Assembly: GCF_014596935.1 (NCBI RefSeq)
Contig: NZ_JACVXC010000003.1
Span: 310,001-374,000, forward strand
Source of the DNA: Aestuariibaculum suncheonense
GTDB lineage: Bacteria; Bacteroidota; Bacteroidia; Flavobacteriales; Flavobacteriaceae
Direction: 5' to 3'
Length of the DNA stretch: 64,000 bases
The translations under genes were made by a program, and so were the position numbers. The first letter of the stretch is position 1. Each line of letters opens with the position of its first letter. A model generated the notes under the pieces. The model saw nothing but the letters and a program-made list of their open reading frames with translations. It made no database searches and had not been told where the DNA came from. This document shows, one piece after another, positions 15,801-22,593 of this stretch.

Positions 15801-17008
15801 TCGTTTGTCCCATTTGTTTGATAATCAAATTTTATGGTATGATCTGTGTCACTGGTTTTATTGACTAACCAATCTTTACCTGGTGCTCCTTGTTCCTTTA
15901 TTCTATTTAATGGTGAGATTTCAAAATGCTTTTCTGAATATGCATTAATGTTCGAGGTCGTCATCCCAGGAAAGTCAGATTCATATTTAGTAGCGTCATA
16001 ATAAGATTTGGTTGCGCTCTCGGCACCAATTCTATACAAACCTCCATTACTAATAGCTGAATATGGTAGATACTCTTTATCTTGGCGACCATAACTATCA
16101 TAACCAACATGGGTGATAATATCTTGACTACTTCCACCTCTTCTAACACCTATATTTTGAATAGATCTTCCTAAACCATCAAAATATGTAATACCCTCTA
16201 TTTTTTCACTATCAGGTGCGGACGCAAGCTGTGATTCTGTATAGGCTTCCTGATAATTTATGGTATAAATATAATTTTGGTCGCTCAGAGGACAACCATT
16301 ATTTCCACGACTTCCGGACTGTGTCGGGCACTGATCACTGTTATTTGACACATAACCTATAGGTTGACTACAAGCAGATAGCGTACTCGATGGATCTCCC
16401 AAACCATCACCGTCTTGATCATTATACCATGTGGTAGGTTGAGTAACCGTATACGATTTACTACTCGATGCTGTACTCCACGTCCCTCCGGTACTTCTGG
16501 CTCGCAAATATTGTGTTCCACTACTGGTTTTTGTTATCGTACCTGAAGAATTTGAAGTACTGGTACCACTACTACTACTCTGCCAATAATAAACCACACC
16601 GCTAGGAGGATTACTTCTGGCTAAAACCGTATTTCCACAATTCGTGCTTTGAATGGTAGGCGCCGGAGGTGTAGAGGGTGCTGCTGCCCCAATAGTCACA
16701 CTAAGGGTAACCAAGTTGTAATTATACATATTATCAAAAACTTCAGCCACAATAGTAGCTGAACTACCTGAATAGAACGTTGCCTCTGCACTGGTACTGG
16801 ATATCGATTGAATATCGCCATTATTATTAATCCAGTTAATTCCTGATATGCCATTATAATAAGGGTCCATTACAGTATAAGTGTAAGTAGGTCCAGAACT
16901 CACTGAGGTTGGTCCACTTATATAATACCCCTGAGACCAAAGATTAAATGACAAAAGAAAACAGGAAACAACCATTAAGCTTCGTAAATAAATATATATC
17001 TTATCCAT
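12836..17008 (-). CDS. RHS-repeat protein with DUF6443 domain and OmpA-like C-terminal tail
   Basis: 1390 residues. A signal peptide (VVSCFLLSFNLWSQ) is followed by Ig/PKD-like sequence (to about 120), a Ser-rich stretch, and a thrombospondin-type-3-like DQDGDGLGDP segment near 200. The DUF6443 region starts near 240 (YTINYQEAYTES, YFDGLGRSIQNI). Many YD repeats (YDKYGNLTYV, YDSNGNMLTD) lead to the RHS core near 1080-1160 (YYPFGLKHKGY, YNGKEFDTSLNLNTYDLGARQYDPTIGRFMVVDP). After the core's PIQNIDFYGLG, about 230 variable residues include a Pro/Lys-rich linker and an OmpA-like fold (NLERQQKMIRGRAASIIKFL, GIDPNRIKWDY). Such tails usually carry effectors; here it looks like a degenerate peptidoglycan-binding domain. 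It is third in a four-gene operon. Confidence 0.9.
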   Translation of the reverse strand: MDKIYIYLRSLMVVSCFLLSFNLWSQGYYISGPTSVSSGPTYTYTVMDPYYNGISGINWINNNGDIQSISSTSAEATFYSGSSATIVAEVFDNMYNYNLVTLSVTIGAAAPSTPPAPTIQSTNCGNTVLARSNPPSGVVYYWQSSSSGTSTSNSSGTITKTSSGTQYLRARSTGGTWSTASSSKSYTVTQPTTWYNDQDGDGLGDPSSTLSACSQPIGYVSNNSDQCPTQSGSRGNNGCPLSDQNYIYTINYQEAYTESQLASAPDSEKIEGITYFDGLGRSIQNIGVRRGGSSQDIITHVGYDSYGRQDKEYLPYSAISNGGLYRIGAESATKSYYDATKYESDFPGMTTSNINAYSEKHFEISPLNRIKEQGAPGKDWLVNKTSDTDHTIKFDYQTNGTNEVLYYTVSLSFANKTYTPTLSGGSTYYTAKELYKAITKDENWTSGSNHTTEEFKDKQGRVVLKRTYNNGAHDTYYVYDKYGNLTYVLPPKVVHDSSISSTELNELCYQYVYDDRNRLVEKKIPGKGWEYIVYNKLDQPIMTQDAKQREPSTDEWLFTKYDTFGRVAYTGLVTGNFSRISLQNSANNTSLQYVSKSSSSISLGGANLYYSDNSNVYPTGSISKIYTINYYDNYTFDKSPLSNPPSSINGQTVINYNNSSSTQKLTKGLPTGSKVRVLGSNNWITSVIYYDVKGRPIYNASYNAYLETTDIVKSTLGFTGEPTSTTTTHKRGSGSTMTIVDTFTYDHMGRMLTQKQKINSLAEELIVQNSYDDLGQLESKGVGGKVTQSRLQTVDYTYNVRGWLKQINNPSSLGNDLFGFKINYNTVSHLGTPLYNGNISETEWRTANTDGNLKWYRYSYDALNRITSGIANSSNYNLSSVVYDKNGNITSLLRRGVRAMSGSSVTSYGVMDDLSYTYQSNSNKLLKVADASTLDQYGFKDDALNGATDSTNDYTYDSNGNMLTDTNKGITSIGYNNLNLPDNVTLSGGNISYIYDATGTKLSKTVSGATTYYAGNYVYEGSSLKFFNHSEGYVDAENGYKYVYQYKDHLGNIRLSYMDSDGNGSINSSTDILEENNYYPFGLKHKGYNDNYVTAFSNPALDYQYNGKEFDTSLNLNTYDLGARQYDPTIGRFMVVDPMADFVNYQSPYVMADNNPIQNIDFYGLGKTPWFLRWLLGGSGRNCNCTQRDGVVGFVKKLFAPKAGKTSGNKPKSPVDGNTSNKGVRRPKGQKSLSFEENGLADISIGQFKLPKIQISKSKEIPEFGGEEIRTRLPIPTHVNFIDGGLGMNVDEDNVHTNKTLNAIIKTLQDWPHLKLFMYIKHQTHTKDKAHFNLERQQKMIRGRAASIIKFLEGKGIDPNRIKWDYHPEKFSKPGKQVNQHIFEIRNDKN

Positions 17009-17014
17009 ACCGTT

Positions 17015-17464
17015 TTAATTTTTGATTTTAGTGAACTCCATTTCTGAAAATAATGCACTTGTATTGAGAGGATCAATTACAAGTATTAATGTGTTAGAGT
17101 TTAAAACACGGGCCTTATAATTAAAAACCTTACCTCTGGAGGTGCTAACTTCCAATTGATTTGCTCCCTCATTAAATTTCCAAAAGCCGCTGACGGTTTT
17201 ACCATCTGTTAAGCTCATTAAAAAGCTTTCATCTGATTTCAAATAGATTAACCGGTCTCGGTAAGCTAATTCTGCTTTAGTGCGAGCTTGCGCTGGTAAC
17301 GAGTCAAACTTAGAGCGCATGGCTTGACTGACTTTACTTAAAGTATTCTCATAGTTCAATTTCCAAGTACCTATTAAATCTGTTTCACTTGTCTGAGCGG
17401 AAACTTCAGACATAGGCATTAAAATGAACACTAATAATAGTGTCAATGTATATATAGATTTCAT
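17015..17464 (-). CDS. Small exported lipocalin-like protein
   Basis: 149 residues with a signal peptide ending near VSAQ. The rest (LIGTWKLNYENTLSKV, YLKSDESFLMSL, VSGFWKFNEGANQLEVST, LILVID) reads as short beta-strands with the G-x-W opening common to lipocalin-like domains in Bacteroidota. It sits 6 bases upstream of the second RHS gene and 19 bases downstream of the first, so it belongs to that operon. It may be a chaperone or accessory of the RHS pair, but nothing in the sequence proves this. Confidence 0.6.
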   Translation of the reverse strand: MKSIYTLTLLLVFILMPMSEVSAQTSETDLIGTWKLNYENTLSKVSQAMRSKFDSLPAQARTKAELAYRDRLIYLKSDESFLMSLTDGKTVSGFWKFNEGANQLEVSTSRGKVFNYKARVLNSNTLILVIDPLNTSALFSEMEFTKIKN

Positions 17465-17483
17465 CTGTTTTATGGATTTTTAG

Positions 17484-20400
17484 TTATTGTCCTTTGTAAT
17501 GGTATTCATTCTCACTTAGTACCTTACCACTATCATCTTTAACAAACTGAAGTCTATTAAATGCATCATATAAATAATAGGTAGTATACCCCTTAGGGTC
17601 AGTCATGCTAGTCATTCCAACTAATGGGTCATAGGTATAAGTACTTAGCATAGCCCCCGACAAATACGAACTGTCTCTAAGGTTTGAAAGCGCGGTTCGA
17701 AGTAAATCCTCATCTGCTTGTGAATCATCACTGTCTGATGCGCTGACTACTGCATTAATTAAGCTTTGAACATTAGAAGCCTGTGCTGATGTGAAGTTTT
17801 CGATTTTAGCAACAGGATATTGATTATTATAACCCCATATATAATAGATATGAATACCAGAGGCCGTACTAACCTCTATAGGGTTGCCTTTATCATCATA
17901 ATCGTGATAATAAATCCTGGATTGTAAAGGATTTGAACTACTGTTATAAACACCTTTTAGAGTGCTAATCTCTTCTGGAAGCACCACACTTCCTCCCCAG
18001 TCTTTAAAATTTGTTCTTTGTAGGGAAATAAGTTCCGATGCGTCTCCTGCTCCATTGCTATTATCATCTTGATAAACTTCTCTTTGAATTGGAACTACTA
18101 CATTATGAATATCACCATCTGAATTTAGACGATTAATAGCATTATTTTGAAGTGTGGTTAATGTACCTCCTAAAAGATAACTGGCAGAGGTAATATCATC
18201 TGGATAATACATCTTATTTACTAATGTCTTTCCATCACTCGATGTCGTCGTTGAAACTGTCATTTGCATATGATCCGTATTATCATAACTCATCGTCGTT
18301 GTTTGGACTAATGCCTCGGATGTTGTGGGTAAGTATGAGGTTTCTTTTTTCTCTGTCATACGATAGGCTCGACTTTTATAAAGGAATTCATTTGCTATAA
18401 AATAATAAGGGCTACCTCCTGAACCAGGAGTACGTATACAGGTCGCTTCAATATATTTTTGTAATTCTTTAAACAGCAAGCCATAATCAGTTTTGGAATA
18501 AATCTCATTATAGATAAATTCCTCTAAGTATATTGGAGTATACACTCCACCGCTTTTAGAATAAGATGTCTTTTTTACCAACTGTGAATCTGTCCAATTA
18601 TGACATAAATTTGCATAATTCCCACTATTAAGATAACGCTTTGGTTCGTAAACTGCTGGAGCATCTAAAATAGATTCGGAAACCAAATTATATTCATATT
18701 TAGTTTTGCTTAAATTTGAAAGGTCTGTTCCTTGATAATGATTTACTTCAGGATAAATTAAATTTCCCCCATTATAATTTAATGCAGAATACACCTCCAA
18801 CCCCATGTATTTTCGATGCCATGAAGAAGCCCTTCCCGTACAACCTCCAGTATACGGCATCTCTCCTTCCCAAAATTCTTGAGTGTAATCATCATAATCT
18901 TTAAATAACAAATCTTCATTGAATAGCTTTTCTCCAAGTCCATTTTCACTGACTCCGTATTTATATTCTTCAAAAGACTCTAAAGCACCATCAAAGTCAT
19001 AATTTTTAATATTTGCTATTCTAAGTCCCGCTCCATAAACTACTGTAGGTGTTCCTACTAACTCCGACGTATAACAATTGGATTCAAATTTAAAAGTCGT
19101 ATACCCCTTGGTTGGGTAAGTAATTTTTTTTAGTATACACATTCTTACTTTACTTGTATCAACCGCTCTATTTGCTGAACCTATGTTGTAAGTCGTATTC
19201 TGTTCTGCTGTTGTTGGATTTTGACAGCAATATGTAGTGCCATATAAGTCCGATAAATAAAAATCATTTCCTTGAACACTCTTGGAAGGTATTAAACTAA
19301 AATTTAATTTACCATTAAAATACCCCCATAAATCTTGAGAAAATTCACCTTTTCTTGGAATACTTATATTTGACTCATAATCAAATTCATATTTTTTATA
19401 CATGTCAGAGCCTGCCGCTGAAGTCTCCGAAAAACTCAGTAACTTTAGTCTCTTAGTATCAGAATCAGGGTAACCAGACAGCCCAAAATTTGCGGTAAAA
19501 TAATCATAACTAAAATCAAATCCTTTAACTAGTTTATCATTCAAATCATAGACTCTTATATTATCAAGACTTTTAGCTGAACTCTGAGTCCTATCTAATC
19601 GTTGCGTATTATAATTAAATATTACTTCTCCTAAACGATAACTTATCCTTTTCAAGCGCATCTCCTCTTGGCCAACTATTGAATAACTCTCCTCTTCTAA
19701 TCCAGATGCATTACTTTCCATCATTTGATAATATGACTTTTGCTCCTTCACATAACCGCATGTTTCATATTCAAAATAAACCGTATCTTTTTTTGTTCTA
19801 GAAACAATCTCTGTAACATACCAATCGGTTATATAATTATTCCTTGGTTGAGGGCTGTCATCAATTAAAATCTTATTAATATCTCTAAATCTATATTCGA
19901 TTCCCTTCTCATCTATAATTGAAAAAGCATAATTACTCCCCATAGTGTTACGTAGTATTTTTATTGGCTCATAAGGAAAAGTCATATAGGTCCTATCTGA
20001 CGCATACATAAATTGCCCTGATTTCCCTGGTAAGTTATAATTAAACATATCAGGCCTCGTGTCTCTTCCTGCGCCATCTGCAGAAGCTTTCAAATCATAA
20101 TAATTTTCTTCAATTTCAGAATACCCTCCCTGAGATACTTTAGCATAAAATTCATCAAAATCCATGACTGCCATATTGAAATTCCCTTCTGGCATTTCAT
20201 CTGGTGTCCCTAATACATTTCGGTGTATAATCATGTTCCCTGAAATACTCCAACCTAAACCTACTTCCGTGGCTTCTTGATTCACTTTTATCCCTCCTGC
20301 ATGGTAAGACAAGCTAAATGGTAAGGAAATTTCAGCAACATTCACCTCAAACAATGGAAAACTAATATTAGGTATTCCTGTATTCATAGAAACAGGATAG

Positions 20401-20555
20401 GTCCCATATTTACCCAACTCTGCAACTGCTGGTGTAGGTTGAATAATCGATGGTAATTCGGGTAGCCCTTGAGCAATCAAACAAGGACTAGCCAGCATAT
20501 TTAAAAACAAAAAATTTAATTGCCAGGTCTTCTTTAGCGCAAACTGTTTTAACAT
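17484..20555 (-). CDS. RHS/YD-repeat protein, N-terminal partner (SpvB/TcB-like start)
   Basis: 1023 residues with a signal peptide ending near residue 29 (LASPCLIAQG). The opening (KYGTYPVSMNTGIPNIS, LPFSLSYHAGGIKV, EVGLGWSISGN) is the typical beginning of large RHS/SpvB-like proteins. The body has YD-type repeats and ends at a repeat (YYLYDAFNRLQFVKDDSGK) without an RHS core or toxin tail. Followed by a core-bearing RHS protein, it resembles the two-polypeptide split of TcB and TcC cocoon toxins. It is first in the operon. The RHS class is sure; the role (adhesion, predation or competition) is not. Confidence 0.85.
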   Translation of the reverse strand: MLKQFALKKTWQLNFLFLNMLASPCLIAQGLPELPSIIQPTPAVAELGKYGTYPVSMNTGIPNISFPLFEVNVAEISLPFSLSYHAGGIKVNQEATEVGLGWSISGNMIIHRNVLGTPDEMPEGNFNMAVMDFDEFYAKVSQGGYSEIEENYYDLKASADGAGRDTRPDMFNYNLPGKSGQFMYASDRTYMTFPYEPIKILRNTMGSNYAFSIIDEKGIEYRFRDINKILIDDSPQPRNNYITDWYVTEIVSRTKKDTVYFEYETCGYVKEQKSYYQMMESNASGLEEESYSIVGQEEMRLKRISYRLGEVIFNYNTQRLDRTQSSAKSLDNIRVYDLNDKLVKGFDFSYDYFTANFGLSGYPDSDTKRLKLLSFSETSAAGSDMYKKYEFDYESNISIPRKGEFSQDLWGYFNGKLNFSLIPSKSVQGNDFYLSDLYGTTYCCQNPTTAEQNTTYNIGSANRAVDTSKVRMCILKKITYPTKGYTTFKFESNCYTSELVGTPTVVYGAGLRIANIKNYDFDGALESFEEYKYGVSENGLGEKLFNEDLLFKDYDDYTQEFWEGEMPYTGGCTGRASSWHRKYMGLEVYSALNYNGGNLIYPEVNHYQGTDLSNLSKTKYEYNLVSESILDAPAVYEPKRYLNSGNYANLCHNWTDSQLVKKTSYSKSGGVYTPIYLEEFIYNEIYSKTDYGLLFKELQKYIEATCIRTPGSGGSPYYFIANEFLYKSRAYRMTEKKETSYLPTTSEALVQTTTMSYDNTDHMQMTVSTTTSSDGKTLVNKMYYPDDITSASYLLGGTLTTLQNNAINRLNSDGDIHNVVVPIQREVYQDDNSNGAGDASELISLQRTNFKDWGGSVVLPEEISTLKGVYNSSSNPLQSRIYYHDYDDKGNPIEVSTASGIHIYYIWGYNNQYPVAKIENFTSAQASNVQSLINAVVSASDSDDSQADEDLLRTALSNLRDSSYLSGAMLSTYTYDPLVGMTSMTDPKGYTTYYLYDAFNRLQFVKDDSGKVLSENEYHYKGQ

Positions 20556-20691
20556 ATTAATAATTGATATCTAATATTATACAGCATTAAAATTACAAGA
20601 ATAACAGATTAAACTAGTGGGGTTTCACCGTGCAATTGATAAGGCAAAACCTTATTATTTATTAGGTTTTAATTCTGAATTTTGCCTGTAA
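20556..20691. other. Gap between RHS operon and transposase frame
   Basis: About 136 bases between the divergent RHS operon start and the transposase frame. A short frame upstream of the stop at 20689 (ending LLGFNSEFCL) may be a remnant of the same element. No clear promoter box for the RHS operon is recognised. Confidence 0.3.
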
Positions 20692-21984
20692 AAAAGAGTT
20701 ATCGAAATTCAATCCAGCTTAAAACGACAATCTTGGGACACCTGTATAAAGCATTATTACAGATTAGGTTTAGAGGCGCATATTCCTGAAAATTTAAGGA
20801 GCAACATCCCCAGCTCTAATATATCCAGATGGAAACAAGAGTCTGAAAGCAAATATAAAGGTTGCGAAATTTCAGAATTTATTAATCAGGAAATCGATTT
20901 AATTAAACGATTTAATCAATCGGCAAAAATTAAAACCGTAATCGAATGTTATTTTAAACTCTCGGATACCTTAAACCATATTATGTCTAACGTTAAAGGT
21001 TTTAAATCGCTTATTAAAAACAACATGGAATTGGTGGTTAATACCGTAGAATCTGTAAAACACAGCGTTCCTATAAATAAAGCTCTAAAACTTTTCGATA
21101 TCTCCAGAAGCTCTTTTGAAAACTACAAAACCATCCTTATTCATAAATGTGAAGCCTCCTATTACAAATGGTGCACCAGAAAAATGCCGAACCAACTCTT
21201 AGCAAACGAAGTACGCACCATTAAAAACTATATGAATCATGATGCATATCGATTCTGGTCAAAATCTTCCATTTACCTAAAGGCTATTAGAGATAATAGC
21301 CTTTCCTGCGGACTCTCCACCTTTTACAAATACTGTAATATTTTAGGTTTTACTGGTACTAACATTATAACAAAGCCTAATAATTATAATCCGCTTAAAA
21401 CTACAAAACCCAATGAGGTGTGGTGTGCGGATGTCACTATTTTCAAAACGAATGACGGCGTGAAGCACTACATCCATATTTTAATGGATCACTTTTCTAA
21501 AATGGTTCTGGGTTATCAAATTGAAAAGCATAGTTCAGGAAAAACCATACGCCATCTATTACAAAGTGCTTACCTGAAATACAATCCAAAACAGACGTTA
21601 TTTTTAACCGATGGTGGATCTGAAAATGTTAACGCCAACGTTACTTCAATTATAGAAGCTTCCGATGGAGCGATTCAACATAAAATAGCACAGCATGATG
21701 TTATCTTTTCTAATTCTATGATTGAAGCGTTTAATAAAGTGCTGAAATACCAATTTCTATACCCCAAACAAATTAACTCCCGAACTAAGCTTGAAACAGA
21801 ACTTAGTCATGCCATCGATACATACAATCTACAACGACCACAGCTAAACTTGAACGGAAACACGCCTTTTGAAAATTTTAATGACTCTTCTATTGATTTT
21901 AGCACCTACTCTAATAAATTTAAAGCTCAAATACAGTACAGAATAGTTCAAAACAGAAATACTTCTTGTAAAATTTGCTTATAA
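20692..21984 (+). pseudogene. DDE-type (rve integrase-core) transposase, probably truncated at its 5' end
   Basis: From the ATG at 20983 there are 333 residues with the catalytic triad of an rve core: CADVTIFK (Asp), LFLTDGGSENVN (Asp) and SNSMIEAFNKVLKYQF (Glu). The reading frame stays open upstream to a stop at 20689-20691 and encodes about 97 further residues that look like real transposase N-terminus (KRQSWDTCIKHYYRLGLEAH, SNISRWKQESE), but no ATG lies in that extension. The start is therefore either lost or the product is a shortened version from 20983. The C-terminus looks complete. It lies head-to-head with the RHS operon. I found no clear terminal inverted repeats. Confidence 0.7.
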
Positions 21985-22034
21985 AACAGAAATAATATAA
22001 CCCTAAAGAAATTTAATCTCTTTTACCTTCTGAA

Positions 22035-22142
22035 AAGAACATTTCAATTAGCTTTTATTCTAACACAAAATAATAACAAACTTATATTTAACCGTTTCCC
22101 TTATAAGGGACAACTTATTTTAAAATGAGCTCGGGAATAGCA
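22035..22142 (+). repeat. Direct repeat of the small-gene leader (copy 3)
   Basis: 22080-22142 matches copy 1 (11916-11978) with three mismatches, and similarity continues upstream to about 22035. Here the central palindrome TCCCTTATAAGGGA is perfect. The repeat stops after the codons for MSSGIA. The ORF then runs 15 unrelated codons to a stop at 22188-22190, so this is likely a recombination scar or a leader fused to other DNA. Confidence 0.85.
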
Positions 22143-22185
22143 GTGCACGTTTTTAAAAGAGGTAACCGAATAGGTCACATTTTTA

Positions 22186-22201
22186 TTTAAATGAATTCAA
22201 A
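22186..22201 (+). repeat. 16-bp direct repeat near the tRNA-Pro att (copy B)
   Basis: TTTAAATGAATTCAAA is identical to 11508-11523 and at nearly the same distance from the att sequence. Confidence 0.6.
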
Positions 22202-22224
22202 TAATATGAACCCCTAAAAACGTC

Positions 22225-22258
22225 AAAACCTTGATAATCATAAAATTACCAAGGTTTT
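22225..22258 (-). terminator. Terminator of the tRNA-Ser/tRNA-Pro transcript
   Basis: The stem is AAAACCTTG / CAAGGTTTT, 24 bases beyond the tRNA-Pro 3' end on the minus strand, ending in a T-run. Confidence 0.65.
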
Positions 22259-22281
22259 GTTACTTATTGATCTCTGATCTA

Positions 22282-22299
22282 GTCGGGGTGGCAGGATTC
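22282..22299. other. Attachment site within the tRNA-Pro 3' end
   Basis: The 18 bases are identical to 11598-11615 and cover the 3' acceptor arm and part of the T-arm of the tRNA. This is the usual crossover location for tyrosine integrases that use tRNA genes, leaving the tRNA intact. Confidence 0.8.
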
Positions 22300-22357
22300 G
22301 AACCTGCGACCTCCTGCTCCCAAAGCAGGCGCGATAACCGGGCTACGCTACACCCCG
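22283..22357 (-). tRNA. tRNA-Pro (anticodon TGG)
   Basis: Read on the minus strand, acceptor arms CGGGGTG/CACCCCG pair fully. The anticodon arm CCTGC-TTTGGGA-GCAGG gives anticodon TGG. The T-arm is GCAGG-TTCGAAT-CCTGC. The discriminator is A and CCA is not encoded. It is the integration target of the island to its left. Confidence 0.97.
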
Positions 22358-22409
22358 AGGTGTATGGTATATTTCTTTATCCGGTACTTGCAAAAGAAAT
22401 ATTTTATTG

Positions 22410-22493
22410 CGGAGAGACAGGGACTCGAACCCTGGCGACAGTTACCCGTCGACAGATTAGCAATCTGCTCCATTACCACTCTGGCACCTCTCC
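22410..22493 (-). tRNA. tRNA-Ser (anticodon GCT)
   Basis: Minus-strand acceptor GGAGAGG pairs with a matching 3' strand. The anticodon loop TTGCTAA gives GCT. A long variable arm (GTCGACGGGTAACTGTCGC region) marks a class II tRNA, and the T-arm CAGGG-TTCGAGT-CCCTG is intact. Discriminator G. It is transcribed together with tRNA-Pro, 52 bases apart. Confidence 0.96.
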
Positions 22494-22593
22494 TTAAACT
22501 TTTAATTATGAACTTGCGCAATCGTTTTTGCGGTTGCAAATGTAAGCGATACTTGAGATTCTCACAAACATTTTTTGCACTTTTTTTTGAAAA

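Larger units (their letters stand above)
11598..22299. mobile_element. Putative genomic island bounded by tRNA-Pro att repeats, carrying an RHS operon
   Basis: The two 18-bp direct copies of the tRNA-Pro 3' end bound 10.7 kb holding a four-gene RHS operon, a transposase and small repeated membrane-peptide genes. The integrase sits outside, left of the left copy. The island therefore lacks its own integrase, and a second, related element probably extends leftwards past the integrase. The distal att copy of that element is not in the window up to the left edge, as far as I can see. Confidence 0.65.
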
